Counted from the first letter of the stretch, positions 1 to 7,375 are shown. The stretch: DNA of 16,243 nucleotides from an uncultured Lachnospiraceae bacterium (GCA_910588295.1 CAJUQO010000071.1:1-16243); one strand, 5' to 3'. Translations and numbers: made by a program. The notes: generated by a model from the sequence alone, not told the origin.

Positions 1-230
1 TAGACCGATTATTTCCTGAACTGAAAGAAAAATATATCCGTACATACGGAAATCAGTATATGATAGAAAGCGGCAATAGCAAAAATTTAATGCGGCTTTT
101 TCACCGAAAATGCGAAGAAAATGGAATTTTGCATGACAACGAGCAAATATTTAACTATTTGCATTTCTTTGAAGAAAAGGACGACAGTAGACAATTAAGC
201 ATTTGGGATTGGAAAGCGGATAAAATATGA
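1..230 (+). CDS. C-terminal part of an SPL-like radical SAM protein (partial, runs off the left edge)
   Basis: An open frame enters from the left edge (codons in phase with position 3) and stops with TGA at 228-230, giving about 75 residues. The tail has the RLFPELKEKYIRTYGN segment, a KNLMRLFHRKCEENGI segment, and a Gln-Leu-Ser-Ile-Trp-Asp ending. I recognise this pattern from C-termini of SPL-family (spore photoproduct lyase-like) radical SAM proteins, which often sit in mobile elements of Firmicutes. The radical SAM CxxxCxxC motif would lie outside the window, so the family call rests on the tail alone. The stop overlaps the ATG of the next small gene (ATGA at 227-230), a coupling seen in intact copies of this gene pair as I recall them. 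Base composition is clearly more AT-rich than the arg genes. The fragment looks intact up to its stop. Confidence 0.5.
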   Translation, partial: DRLFPELKEKYIRTYGNQYMIESGNSKNLMRLFHRKCEENGILHDNEQIFNYLHFFEEKDDSRQLSIWDWKADKI

Positions 231-328
231 GCGTCATTTATGGAACAGAATGGATACGTTGTCCTGTTTGCGGCAGTAAAACTCGTGATAAAATCCGAGA
301 AGATATGGTTTGGATACAAAAGTATTAG
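227..328 (+). pseudogene. Cysteine-rich KTR-domain protein, truncated at its 3' end (left copy)
   Basis: Starting at the ATG that overlaps the previous stop, the frame reads MSVIYGTEWIRCPVCGSKTR and continues through DKIRED before leaving the family pattern at about position 304, ending at TAG 326-328. Intact KTR proteins are about 55-60 residues with two CPxC knuckles, a small zinc-ribbon-like arrangement. Here only the first CPVC is present. The second CPKC and the conserved tail are replaced by unrelated sequence that, in a different frame, encodes the end of a VOC-like protein. So this is a cut-off gene at a recombination junction. The family's function is unknown to me; it is commonly carried on integrative elements. 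A second, differently damaged copy lies at 15975-16156. Confidence 0.65.
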
Positions 329-426
329 AACCGATCACCTTTTTACCTTTCTGGGAAAAGGGAGTGAAGTATTTTGTGATCGAAGGGCCGAATCGGGAGA
401 AAATAGAGTTTGCGCAGTATATGTAG
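304..426 (+). pseudogene. C-terminal remnant of a VOC/glyoxalase-family protein
   Basis: In the frame starting at position 304 the DNA reads about 40 residues: YGLDTKVLEPITFLPFWEKG, then VKYFVIEGPNREKIEFAQYM, ending at TAG 424-426. The pattern Pro-Phe-Trp-Glu-Lys-Gly-Val, then Tyr-Phe-x-Ile-x-Gly-Pro-Asn-x-Glu-Lys-Ile-Glu-Phe, is the typical last strand of vicinal-oxygen-chelate (glyoxalase/bleomycin resistance) proteins. There the penultimate Glu is a metal ligand in many members. No start codon or N-terminal domain remains. The upstream end coincides with the break in the KTR gene, so this is probably the resident side of a deletion or insertion junction. It is a remnant, not a working gene. 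The exact subfamily cannot be told. Confidence 0.55.
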
Positions 427-479
427 TAAAAAACAGCCCCTTCGAGTGCGGGTATGGTTCCGCACTTGAAGGGGCTGTT
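427..479 (-). terminator. argG terminator (possibly bidirectional)
   Basis: A 20-bp stem (432-451 with 460-479, one G-T wobble) encloses an 8-nt loop. On the minus strand it is followed by a run of six T (plus-strand A428-A433). It lies about 40 bp beyond the argG stop. The plus-strand side also has a T-rich tail (TTTTACCTTTTT), so it may stop transcription coming from the left as well. Confidence 0.85.
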
Positions 480-520
480 CGTTTTACCTTTTTATACCCG
501 CCGCTGCGGCGCATACAGGT

Positions 521-1738
521 TTATTTTGACTCGGCTTCCTGCATTTTCAGGGCCCGGACTTTTAAGGGCAGGCCGAACAGAGTGATGAAGCCCTCCGCGT
601 CGTGGTGGTCGTACAGGTCTCCGGTGGTGAAGGAGGCCAGGGACTCGCTGTAGAGGCTGTAGGGCGAGGTGGTGCCGGCTTTGATGATATTACCCTTGTA
701 GAGCTTGAACTTTACTTCACCGGTGACACAGGTCTGGGTGGAGGTGACGAATGCCTGGATTGCTTCCCGCAGGGGCGTGAACCATTTGCCTTCGTAGACC
801 ACCTGGGCCAGCTTGTTGCCCATCTCTTTTTTCACTTCCATGGTAGCCCGATCCAGAACCAGCTCCTCAAGCTGCTGCTGGGCCTCCATCAGAATGGTTC
901 CTCCGGGAGTTTCATATACACCCCGGGATTTCATGCCCACTACCCGGTTTTCTACAATATCTACGATACCGATGCCGTGCTTGCCGCCCAAGCGGTTTAA
1001 TTCGCGGATAATGTCGGACACCTTCATGGCTTTGCCGTTGATGGTCTTCGGTACGCCGGCCTCGAAGGTCATGGTTACGTATTCACCCTCATCGGGGGCT
1101 TTCTCAGGAGAGACGCCCAGTACCAGCAGATGGTCGTAATTGGGTTCCTCGGCCGGATTCTCCAGTTCCAGCCCTTCATGGCTGATGTGCCACAGGTTGC
1201 GGTCACGGCTGTAGCTGGAATCTGCAGAGAAGGGCAGGTGGATACCGTGGGCCTTGCAGTAATCAATCTCGGCCTGACGGGAATCCATAGTCCATTTGTC
1301 GTCGCGCCAGGCGGCAATAATCTTCAGGTCGGGGGCCAGGGCCTTGATGCCCAGCTCAAAACGGATCTGGTCGTTGCCCTTTCCCGTAGCGCCGTGGCAG
1401 ATGGCGACGGCGCCCTCTTTACGGGCCACTTTTACCAGCGCCTTGGCGATGCCGGGGCGGGCCATGGAGGTGCCCAGCAGGTATTTATTTTCATATACGG
1501 CCCCGGCCTGTACGCAGGGCAGAATGAAATCCTCGCAGAATTCATCGGTAATATCTTCTATATACAGTTTGGATGCGCCGGAGAGCTTGGCCCGCTCCTC
1601 CAGGCCGTCCAGCTCCTCACCCTGGCCGCAGTCCACACAGCAGCAGATCACGTCATAGTCATAGTTCTCTTTAAGCCACGGAATGATGGCGGTGGTATCC
1701 AGCCCGCCGGAGTAGGCTAATACAACTTTTTCTTTCAT
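521..1738 (-). CDS. argG: Argininosuccinate synthase
   Basis: This enzyme condenses citrulline and aspartate using ATP to make argininosuccinate, the next-to-last step of arginine synthesis in the cytoplasm. The 405-aa length is normal for the family. The N-terminus carries the PP-loop ATP pyrophosphatase motif AYSGGLDT (residues 8-15). Further family motifs are HGATGKGNDQIRFE (115-128), binding ATP and aspartate, and SYSRDRNLWHISHEG (175-189). The start ATG at 1738 has an AGGAGG ribosome site eight bases upstream (plus-strand CCTCCT at 1749-1754). The gene is transcribed away from argC and ends in a strong terminator. argH, often next to argG, is absent here. A 7-bp GC hairpin (1770-1776 with 1795-1801) sits in its leader. 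Confidence 0.97.
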   Translation of the reverse strand: MKEKVVLAYSGGLDTTAIIPWLKENYDYDVICCCVDCGQGEELDGLEERAKLSGASKLYIEDITDEFCEDFILPCVQAGAVYENKYLLGTSMARPGIAKALVKVARKEGAVAICHGATGKGNDQIRFELGIKALAPDLKIIAAWRDDKWTMDSRQAEIDYCKAHGIHLPFSADSSYSRDRNLWHISHEGLELENPAEEPNYDHLLVLGVSPEKAPDEGEYVTMTFEAGVPKTINGKAMKVSDIIRELNRLGGKHGIGIVDIVENRVVGMKSRGVYETPGGTILMEAQQQLEELVLDRATMEVKKEMGNKLAQVVYEGKWFTPLREAIQAFVTSTQTCVTGEVKFKLYKGNIIKAGTTSPYSLYSESLASFTTGDLYDHHDAEGFITLFGLPLKVRALKMQEAESK

Positions 1739-1814
1739 AATAAAGGTTCCTCCTGTATGCTTTTGTTGGCCGCGCGGTGACCCTATGAGTCCGTCGCGCG
1801 GTTATGCTGGAGAT

Positions 1815-1843
1815 ACTATACATCACGGAACAGGGAAAATCAA
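1815..1843 (-). promoter_or_regulatory. Likely argG promoter
   Basis: On the minus strand a TTGATT -35 (plus coordinates 1838-1843) and a TATAGT -10 (1815-1820) are separated by exactly 17 bp, close to the sigma-A consensus. The predicted start near 1808 leaves a leader of about 70 nt that contains the GC-rich hairpin at 1770-1801. The ARG-box-like sites lie upstream of this promoter. Confidence 0.55.
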
Positions 1844-1870
1844 CCCTAAATTTATAAACATTTGATTTTA

Positions 1871-1926
1871 TGCATAATATTCGGGATAATATGTATAAAT
1901 ATGCAGAAAAATAGAATAAAAATCAA
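1871..1926. promoter_or_regulatory. Tandem ARG boxes (candidate ArgR operator) between argG and argC
   Basis: The site at 1892-1905 (TGTATAAATATGCA) fits the palindromic pattern TGNATWWWWATNCA at every position. Weaker matches occur at 1871-1884 (TGCATAATATTCGG) and 1913-1926 (AGAATAAAAATCAA). The three centres, 1877.5, 1898.5 and 1919.5, are exactly 21 bp apart. That is the spacing known for paired 18-bp ARG boxes bound by the ArgR/AhrC hexamer. The sites lie between the argG and argC promoters, so one operator could control both arms. The ArgR role is inferred; no argR gene is in the window. Confidence 0.6.
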
Positions 1927-1934
1927 TTTTTTGC

Positions 1935-1963
1935 TTTACTTTAGAAGAAAGTTGGTATATGAT
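1935..1963 (+). promoter_or_regulatory. Likely promoter of the argCJBD operon
   Basis: A TTTACT -35 (1935-1940) and a TATGAT -10 (1958-1963) are spaced by 17 bp. The predicted start is near 1970, leaving a leader of about 45 nt before argC. The last ARG-box-like site ends nine bases before the -35. Confidence 0.5.
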
Positions 1964-2013
1964 TACTAGACGACAGGAATGAGGCAAAGATAAATGAAAT
2001 AAGGAGGGCATAT

Positions 2014-3054
2014 ATGGTACGGGCAGGGATTATCGGTTCTACGGGTTATGCCGGTTCGGAGCTGGTGCGTTTGTTAATGGGACATAAGGAGGCGGAGATC
2101 AAATGGTACGGATCCCGCAGTTATATAGGCGAGAAATACGCGAAGGTGTACCGCAACATGTTTGAGATCGTAGATGCGGTTTGCATGGATGATCATATGG
2201 AGGAGCTGGCGGATCAGGTGGATGTGATCTTTACGGCCACCCCCCAGGGGTTGTGTGCGTCCCTGGTCAACGAGAGTATCCTCTCGAAAGTGAAGATCGT
2301 GGATCTCAGCGCCGACTTTCGCCTGAAAGATGTGGCGGTGTATGAGGAATGGTATAAGATCAAACATCCTTCGCCGGAGTTTCTGCCGGAGGCGGTCTAC
2401 GGACTCTGTGAAGTGAACCGGGAGGCGGTGAAGAAAGCCAGGCTGGTGGCGAATCCGGGCTGCTACACAACCTGCTCGATCCTGACCACGCGGCCTCTGG
2501 TGAAGGAAAGGCTGATCGATCCGAATACCCTGATCGTGGACGCGAAGTCCGGGACATCCGGGGCGGGGCGGGGCGCCAAGCTGCCGAATCTGTTCTGTGA
2601 GGTCAATGAAAATATGAAAGCTTACGGCGTGGCTTCCCACCGCCACACGCCGGAGATCGAGGAGCAGCTTTCCCGCGCCTGCGGAAAGCCTTTGACAATC
2701 AGTTTTACCCCCCATCTGGTGCCGATGAACCGGGGAATCCTGGTGACGGCCTATGCCAGTCTGGAAAAAGGTGTGGATGCCGCCAGGGTACAGGAGGTTT
2801 ATGAGCGCTATTACGGCGGGGAGAAATTTATCCGCGTGCTCGGCGAGGGAGAGTGTCCCGAGACAAAGTGGGTGGAGGGAAGCAACTACGTGGATATCGG
2901 CTTTAAGATGGATCCGCGGACAAACCGCATCGTGATGATGGGGGCGCTGGATAATCTGGTGAAGGGAGCGGCAGGCCAGGCGGTGCAGAATATGAATCTG
3001 CTTTTCGGATTGGATGAAGCGGAAGGGCTTGAGGCCGTGCCGATGTTTCCCTGA
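2014..3054 (+). CDS. argC: N-acetyl-gamma-glutamyl-phosphate reductase
   Basis: This NADPH-dependent enzyme reduces N-acetylglutamyl phosphate to the semialdehyde, the third step of arginine synthesis. The protein is 346 aa, the usual size. It opens with the Rossmann motif GIIGSTGYAGSEL (residues 5-17) and has the catalytic cysteine in NPGCYTT (Cys150). It also has the SGAGRGAKL and SHRHTPEIE segments of this family. The ATG at 2014 follows AAGGAGG (2001-2007) at a good distance; no earlier start is better placed. It is the first gene of argC-argJ-argB-argD and probably sets the operon's transcription through the ARG-box region just upstream. An 89-nt gap separates it from argJ. Confidence 0.97.
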   Translation: MVRAGIIGSTGYAGSELVRLLMGHKEAEIKWYGSRSYIGEKYAKVYRNMFEIVDAVCMDDHMEELADQVDVIFTATPQGLCASLVNESILSKVKIVDLSADFRLKDVAVYEEWYKIKHPSPEFLPEAVYGLCEVNREAVKKARLVANPGCYTTCSILTTRPLVKERLIDPNTLIVDAKSGTSGAGRGAKLPNLFCEVNENMKAYGVASHRHTPEIEEQLSRACGKPLTISFTPHLVPMNRGILVTAYASLEKGVDAARVQEVYERYYGGEKFIRVLGEGECPETKWVEGSNYVDIGFKMDPRTNRIVMMGALDNLVKGAAGQAVQNMNLLFGLDEAEGLEAVPMFP

Positions 3055-3111
3055 TGATTTTGCCGTTATGAGAACCTGCGGTCAGAAAGCGGCGGAGAAG
3101 GATAAAATAAT

Positions 3112-3146
3112 AAGGAGGGCGGAAAAGTTCCGCATGTATTATTATG
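3112..3146 (+). promoter_or_regulatory. Unusual argJ ribosome binding region with a hairpin between SD and start
   Basis: A strong AAGGAGG (3112-3118) lies 25 nt before the argJ ATG (3144), too far for normal initiation. The spacer contains a perfect 6-bp hairpin, GCGGAA AAG TTCCGC (3119-3133). If it forms, the effective distance falls to about 10 nt. No ATG, GTG or TTG in the argJ frame lies closer to the SD. A second ATG at 3134 is out of frame and opens a 26-codon ORF ending at 3214. Confidence 0.55.
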
Positions 3147-4367
3147 AAAAAAATCAGCGGCGGCGTTACAGCGCCGAAAGGATTTCAGGCGGCGGGAATT
3201 GCCGCGGGAATTAAAAAGGAAAATATAAAGGATATGGCGATGCTGTACAGCACGGCGCCCTGTGCGGCGGCGGGGACATTTACCACAAATGTGGTGAAAG
3301 CGGCTCCGGTGATCTGGGACCGGGATATCGTGCGGGGGAAGGGTACGGCCCGGGCCGTGGTCTGCAACAGCGGCGTGGCCAATGCCTGTACCGGCAAGGA
3401 AGGTATGGGCTATTGCCGGAAGACCGCCGAGACGGCGGCCGCTCTGCTGGACATTGCGGCGGAGGAAGTGCTGGTGGGCTCCACCGGTGTGATCGGAAAA
3501 CAGCTTCCGATGGATGTGATCGCGGCGGGAGTAAAGACGCTGGCAGGGGCGCTCTCCGACAGCGAAGAGGCGGGCGCACTGGCAGCCGAGGCGATCCTGA
3601 CCACGGATACCCATAAAAAGGAGATTGCCGTGGAAATCTTCCTGGGCGGGAAGACTGTGCGGCTGGGCGGCATGTGCAAGGGTTCCGGCATGATCCACCC
3701 CAATATGTGCACGATGCTCAGTTTCGTAACCACCGACGCGGCCATCTCCCAGGAACTTTTGCAGAAGGCTCTCAGCGCGGATGTACAGGATACCTACAAT
3801 ATGGTTTCCGTGGACGGCGACACCTCCACCAACGATACGGTGCTGGTGCTGGCCAACGGGCTGGCGGGGAATCCGGAGATTACCGCAGAGGGGGAGGATT
3901 ACGATGCCTTCCGTGAAGCCCTCCATACCGTGAACGAATATCTGGCAAAACAGATCGCCGGCGACGGCGAGGGGGCGACGGCTCTGTTTGAGGCACAGGT
4001 GGTCGGCGCGGAGAGCAGGGAGCAGGCGAAAACCCTGAGCAAATCCATTGTCTGCTCTAATCTGACCAAGGCTGCGATCTGCGGCCATGACGCAAACTGG
4101 GGACGTATTCTGTGCGCCATGGGTTATTCGGGAGCTCAGTTTGACCCGGAGAAAGTGGATCTGTTCTTTGAGAGCGCGGCGGGGCGCATCCAGATCATCG
4201 CCGACGGCGTGGCCGTGGATTACAGCGAGGAGGAGGCCACAAAAATCTTGTCAGAAAAAGAGGTAAAGGCCATCGCGGACATTAAACAGGGGGAGGCATC
4301 AGCTACTGCCTGGGGCTGCGATCTGACTCATGATTATATAAGGATCAATGCGGATTACCGTTCATAA
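3144..4367 (+). CDS. argJ: Bifunctional ornithine acetyltransferase / N-acetylglutamate synthase
   Basis: ArgJ moves the acetyl group from N-acetylornithine to glutamate, releasing ornithine and renewing N-acetylglutamate, so the pathway runs as a cycle. The 407-aa precursor is normal in size. The family cleaves itself before a threonine in a KGxGMIxPxMxTML motif to give alpha and beta chains. Here it reads KGSGMIHPNMCTML (residues 179-192), so cleavage is predicted between Cys189 and Thr190, with Cys where Ala is more common. TTDTHKK (153-159) and the C-terminal CDLTHDYIRINADYRS-type ending are also family features. Whether it has the acetyl-CoA-dependent synthase activity cannot be told from sequence. 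The start has an unusual SD arrangement. It sits between argC and argB in one operon. Confidence 0.96.
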   Translation: MKKISGGVTAPKGFQAAGIAAGIKKENIKDMAMLYSTAPCAAAGTFTTNVVKAAPVIWDRDIVRGKGTARAVVCNSGVANACTGKEGMGYCRKTAETAAALLDIAAEEVLVGSTGVIGKQLPMDVIAAGVKTLAGALSDSEEAGALAAEAILTTDTHKKEIAVEIFLGGKTVRLGGMCKGSGMIHPNMCTMLSFVTTDAAISQELLQKALSADVQDTYNMVSVDGDTSTNDTVLVLANGLAGNPEITAEGEDYDAFREALHTVNEYLAKQIAGDGEGATALFEAQVVGAESREQAKTLSKSIVCSNLTKAAICGHDANWGRILCAMGYSGAQFDPEKVDLFFESAAGRIQIIADGVAVDYSEEEATKILSEKEVKAIADIKQGEASATAWGCDLTHDYIRINADYRS

Positions 4368-4409
4368 AAGGCAGTATAGACAGCGGTGCTGCATCAGGAG
4401 GAGGAAGAT

Positions 4410-5303
4410 ATGGTAGACAAAAAATTTCTGGAGAAGGCGGAGGTGCTCATTGAGGCTCTGCCCTATATCCAGCGCTTTAATCGCAAGATCATTGTGATCA
4501 AATACGGCGGCAGCGCCATGGTCGATGAGACGCTGAAACAGGATGTGATCGCGGACTGCGTACTGTTAAAGCTGGTGGGATTTAAGCCCATCATCGTCCA
4601 CGGCGGCGGCAAGGAGATCAGCCGCTGGGTGGGGAAGGTAGGCATGGAGCCGAAATTCGTGGGCGGTCTGCGGGTGACGGACGCGGATACCATGGAAGTG
4701 GCGGAGATGGTGTTAAATAAGGTCAACAAAGAGCTGGTAACGATGGTGCAGCGGCTGGGCGTCAAAGCCGTGGGGATCAGCGGCAAGGACGGCGGTCTGC
4801 TGACTGTGGACAAAAAGCTGTCTGACGGCGAGGATATCGGTTTTGTGGGGGAGATCCGCCAGGTCAACCCGAAGGTGCTCTTGGATCTGCTGGATCGGGA
4901 CTTTCTGCCGATCGTATGTCCCATCGGCCTGGATGATGATTTCAATACCTATAATATCAATGCCGACGATGCGGCCTGTGCCATTGCCCGGGCCATGAAC
5001 GCGGAGAAGCTGGCTTTCCTGACGGATATTGAGGGCGTATACCGGGATGCGGATGATCCCTCCAGCCTGATTTCGGAGCTGACAGTCTCCGAGGCGGGAA
5101 AACTGATCGCCGGCGGCGGCATCAGGGGGGGCATGATCCCCAAGCTGCAGAGCTGCGTGGACGCCATCGCCAACGGAGTCAACCGGGTGCATATCCTGGA
5201 CGGAAGGATTTCCCACTGTCTTCTTCTGGAGATTTTTACCAACAAAGGTATAGGCACGGCGATCCTGCGGGATGCGGAGAGTAAATATTACAGTGAGGGA
5301 TAA
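4410..5303 (+). CDS. argB: Acetylglutamate kinase (probably arginine-sensitive type)
   Basis: ArgB phosphorylates N-acetylglutamate with ATP, the second step of arginine synthesis. I chose the ATG at 4410 because GGAGGAGG (4397-4404) sits just upstream; a GTG at 4386 would place this SD inside the gene. The protein is then 297 aa. Amino-acid kinase motifs are KYGGSAM (31-37), HGGGKEI (64-70), and GGIRGGMIPKL near the C-terminus. The extra N-terminal helix (residues 4-24), absent from the shorter 258-aa E. coli enzyme, is the feature that lets other members form hexamers inhibited by arginine. This fits the cyclic ArgJ pathway, where ArgB is the usual feedback target. argD begins three bases after the stop, so the two are probably translationally coupled. 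Confidence 0.96.
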   Translation: MVDKKFLEKAEVLIEALPYIQRFNRKIIVIKYGGSAMVDETLKQDVIADCVLLKLVGFKPIIVHGGGKEISRWVGKVGMEPKFVGGLRVTDADTMEVAEMVLNKVNKELVTMVQRLGVKAVGISGKDGGLLTVDKKLSDGEDIGFVGEIRQVNPKVLLDLLDRDFLPIVCPIGLDDDFNTYNINADDAACAIARAMNAEKLAFLTDIEGVYRDADDPSSLISELTVSEAGKLIAGGGIRGGMIPKLQSCVDAIANGVNRVHILDGRISHCLLLEIFTNKGIGTAILRDAESKYYSEG

Positions 5304-5306
5304 GCT

Positions 5307-6494
5307 ATGAGTATGCAGGAATATATGGACAAGGCGGAGCAGTATGTATTGCGCACCTATAACCGTTTTCCCGTGGTTCTGGAGCGGGGAGAGGGTGTGC
5401 ATCTGTACGATACGGATGGCAAACGGTACCTGGATTTCGCCGCGGGCATCGCGGTGTTTGCCCTGGGATATAAGAATGAAGCATATAATCAGGCGCTGAA
5501 GGATCAGATTGATAAAGTGATCCACACGTCAAACCTGTATTACAACGTGCCCATGGCCCGGGCCGCCGAAAAGCTTGCCGTCGCTTCCGGCATGGATAAA
5601 GTCTTTTTTACCAACAGCGGCACGGAGGCCGTCGAGGGAGCGATCAAGGCGGCGAGGAAATATGCCTGGTTGAAAGACGGCGGTACAGACCATGAGATCA
5701 TCGCCATGAAAAATTCTTTCCACGGCAGAAGCCTTGGAGCCCTGTCGGTGACGGGCAATACCCATTACCAGGAGCCTTTTAAGCCGTTGATCGGCGGTAT
5801 CCGGTTTGCGGATTTTAATAATCTGGAGAGCGTGAAGGCTCAGGTGACGGATAAGACCTGCGCGGTGATTTTGGAAACGGTACAGGGCGAGGGCGGTATT
5901 TACCCGGCTGATCCGGCATTTTTACAGGGGTTGAGAGAGCTCTGTGATGAGCGGGATATCCTGCTTATCCTTGACGAGATCCAGTGCGGCATGGGTCGTA
6001 CCGGGGAGTGGTTCGCCTGGCAGGGCTATGGCGTGAAACCGGATGTGATGACGACGGCTAAGGCCCTGGGCTGCGGTGTTCCGGTGGGCGCGTTTGTGTT
6101 GAATGAGAAGACGGCGAAAGCCTCCCTGGTTCCGGGAGACCACGGCACCACCTACGGCGGCAACCCTCTGGCCTGCGCGGCGGTAAACGCGGTGTTTGAC
6201 CAGTATGAGAAACTGGGCGTTCTGGAGCATGTGCGGAAAATCACCCCCTATCTGGAAAAACGGCTGGATGGGCTGGCGGAAAAATCGGATTATGTGGCCG
6301 CCCGGCGGGGGAAAGGTCTGATGCAGGGGCTGGTGATCCGGGGAAAAACCGTGGGGCAGGTGGTGAACGAAGCACTTGCGGAAGGGCTGCTGGTGATCTC
6401 GGCGGGCAGCGATGTGCTGCGCCTGGTGCCGCCGCTGGTCATCACGGAAAAAGATGTGGATGAGATGACGGAAATCCTGGAAAAGTGTTTATGA
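5307..6494 (+). CDS. argD: Acetylornithine aminotransferase
   Basis: This PLP-dependent class III aminotransferase converts N-acetylglutamate semialdehyde to N-acetylornithine with glutamate as the amino donor. The length of 395 aa is normal. Visible motifs are TNSGTEAVEGAIK (102-114), the SFHGRSLG segment (137-144), LDEIQCGMGRTG (222-233, with the Asp that pairs with the PLP ring nitrogen), and TTAKALGCGVP (249-259) with Lys252 as the expected Schiff-base lysine. The ATG at 5307 is three bases after the argB stop and uses a weak GAGG site; an in-frame ATG lies at 5313. It is the last gene of the arg operon and is followed by a strong stem-loop. A related succinylornithine or ornithine aminotransferase is unlikely given the operon. 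Confidence 0.95.
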   Translation: MSMQEYMDKAEQYVLRTYNRFPVVLERGEGVHLYDTDGKRYLDFAAGIAVFALGYKNEAYNQALKDQIDKVIHTSNLYYNVPMARAAEKLAVASGMDKVFFTNSGTEAVEGAIKAARKYAWLKDGGTDHEIIAMKNSFHGRSLGALSVTGNTHYQEPFKPLIGGIRFADFNNLESVKAQVTDKTCAVILETVQGEGGIYPADPAFLQGLRELCDERDILLILDEIQCGMGRTGEWFAWQGYGVKPDVMTTAKALGCGVPVGAFVLNEKTAKASLVPGDHGTTYGGNPLACAAVNAVFDQYEKLGVLEHVRKITPYLEKRLDGLAEKSDYVAARRGKGLMQGLVIRGKTVGQVVNEALAEGLLVISAGSDVLRLVPPLVITEKDVDEMTEILEKCL

Positions 6495-6515
6495 CAGATT
6501 TGGAAGAAATTTTTC

Positions 6516-6556
6516 GGTAAAACAGTTCGGCTTGGCCGAACTGTTTTACCATTTCT
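6516..6556 (+). terminator. Terminator of the argCJBD operon
   Basis: A perfect 16-bp inverted repeat (6516-6531 with 6535-6550) has a 3-nt loop, 22 bp after the argD stop. The stem itself ends in TTTTACC and is followed by ATTTCTG, so the U-tract is partly inside the stem. Its position and strength support a transcription stop. Confidence 0.75.
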
Positions 6557-6586
6557 GTAGGTTCCTGTGTTTTTTGAAATAATTAC

Positions 6587-6615
6587 TTACAAAATCCCGA
6601 TTTTTCTGTTAAAAT
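6587..6615 (+). promoter_or_regulatory. Likely promoter of the CarD-family gene
   Basis: TTACAA (6587-6592) and TAAAAT (6610-6615) are separated by exactly 17 bp in an AT-rich stretch between the arg terminator and the next gene. The predicted start is near 6622, which leaves an unusually long leader of about 200 nt. Confidence 0.6.
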
Positions 6616-6621
6616 AAAAGG

Positions 6622-6823
6622 GGAAAGTTTTTCGTCTGGCGATTGAGCCGTGCGCTATATGGAAACAATCCGGATAGGAAAGACGGCGCGGTTATGGCCG
6701 CGCATCAGGCCGGGACGTGTGTTGTGGGACGTCTCAGGCGGAAACCCGTACAGGCTCCGGAAACGAGAGCTGCCGGCTGCGGATGATCCGCGGTGACAGG
6801 CAATTTTCAGAAAGGATTGGAAT
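6622..6823 (+). ncRNA. Long GC-rich structured 5' leader of the CarD-family gene (class unknown)
   Basis: About 200 nt separate the predicted transcript start from the ATG, with no convincing ORF. The stretch is much richer in GC than the promoter before it and holds at least three local hairpins: 6686-6691 with 6698-6703, 6712-6718 with 6729-6735 (one G-T pair), and 6779-6783 with 6787-6791. The last lies about 20 nt before the ribosome site (AAAGGATT). I could not match it to any riboswitch, T-box, 6S or SRP RNA signature that I know, and I see no terminator-type U-tract. It may be a regulatory leader or simply structured untranslated RNA. Confidence 0.35.
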
Positions 6824-7336
6824 ATGTTCGAAAAAGGAGAATATCTGGTATATGGAACCCACGGCATATGCAGAGTGGAGGAAGTCACCCATCCACTGAT
6901 GAAAACGGCTGACAGGGAACGGCTCTATTATGTCCTGCAGCCCATCTACGCGAACGGCAATAAAATTTATGTGCCTGTGGACAATCTGCGGGGGAATCTG
7001 CGCAGGGTGATTACAAAGGAAGAATGTGCGGCTCTTCTGGATCTGATCCCCAAACTGGAGGCCCTTCTGGTGGATAATGAAAAGCAGCGGGAGCAGGTAT
7101 ACAAGACCGCCATGTTGAGCAATGACTGCCGGGAATGGGTAAAGATCATCAAGACCATTTATCTGCGCAGGAATCAGCGGATGTCCCAGGGAAAGAAGAT
7201 GACCCTGGTGGACGAACGGTATCTGAGGATGGCGCAGGACAATCTGTACGGTGAGATGTCTTTTGCCCTGGGCGAAGATAAAGAAGATATGGAGTCTTAT
7301 ATCAAAAATCATGTCGAGCAGATGGATACGGTCTGA
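6824..7336 (+). CDS. CarD-family transcriptional regulator
   Basis: The 170-aa protein starts MFEKGEYLVYGTHGICRVEE. This is the opening of the CarD/CdnL/TRCF RNA polymerase-interacting domain (about residues 1-65), including the KIYVPVDNLRGNLRRVI strand region. The C-terminal half (about 75-165) is helical and basic, as expected for the CarD DNA-binding helical domain. CarD proteins bind the RNA polymerase beta subunit and stabilise open promoter complexes, and they act broadly instead of on a neighbouring operon. The start ATG has AAAGGA at a proper distance. It appears to be a single-gene unit with its own promoter and a long leader. The genes it controls cannot be read from this window. 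Confidence 0.88.
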   Translation: MFEKGEYLVYGTHGICRVEEVTHPLMKTADRERLYYVLQPIYANGNKIYVPVDNLRGNLRRVITKEECAALLDLIPKLEALLVDNEKQREQVYKTAMLSNDCREWVKIIKTIYLRRNQRMSQGKKMTLVDERYLRMAQDNLYGEMSFALGEDKEDMESYIKNHVEQMDTV

Positions 7337-7375
7337 GGGCGTAACATTTTTACCCTGGAATACCCCGGAAAAAAT

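Noticed and set aside
240..653. A 137-codon plus-strand ORF starting inside the KTR remnant
   Set aside because: It is out of frame with the KTR and VOC remnants, runs through the argG terminator and into argG antisense, and has no domain-like sequence.
3066..4088. A 340-codon minus-strand ORF opposite argJ
   Set aside because: It is a shadow of the GC-rich argJ gene; its composition (high His, Arg, Gly) and lack of motifs do not support a real gene.
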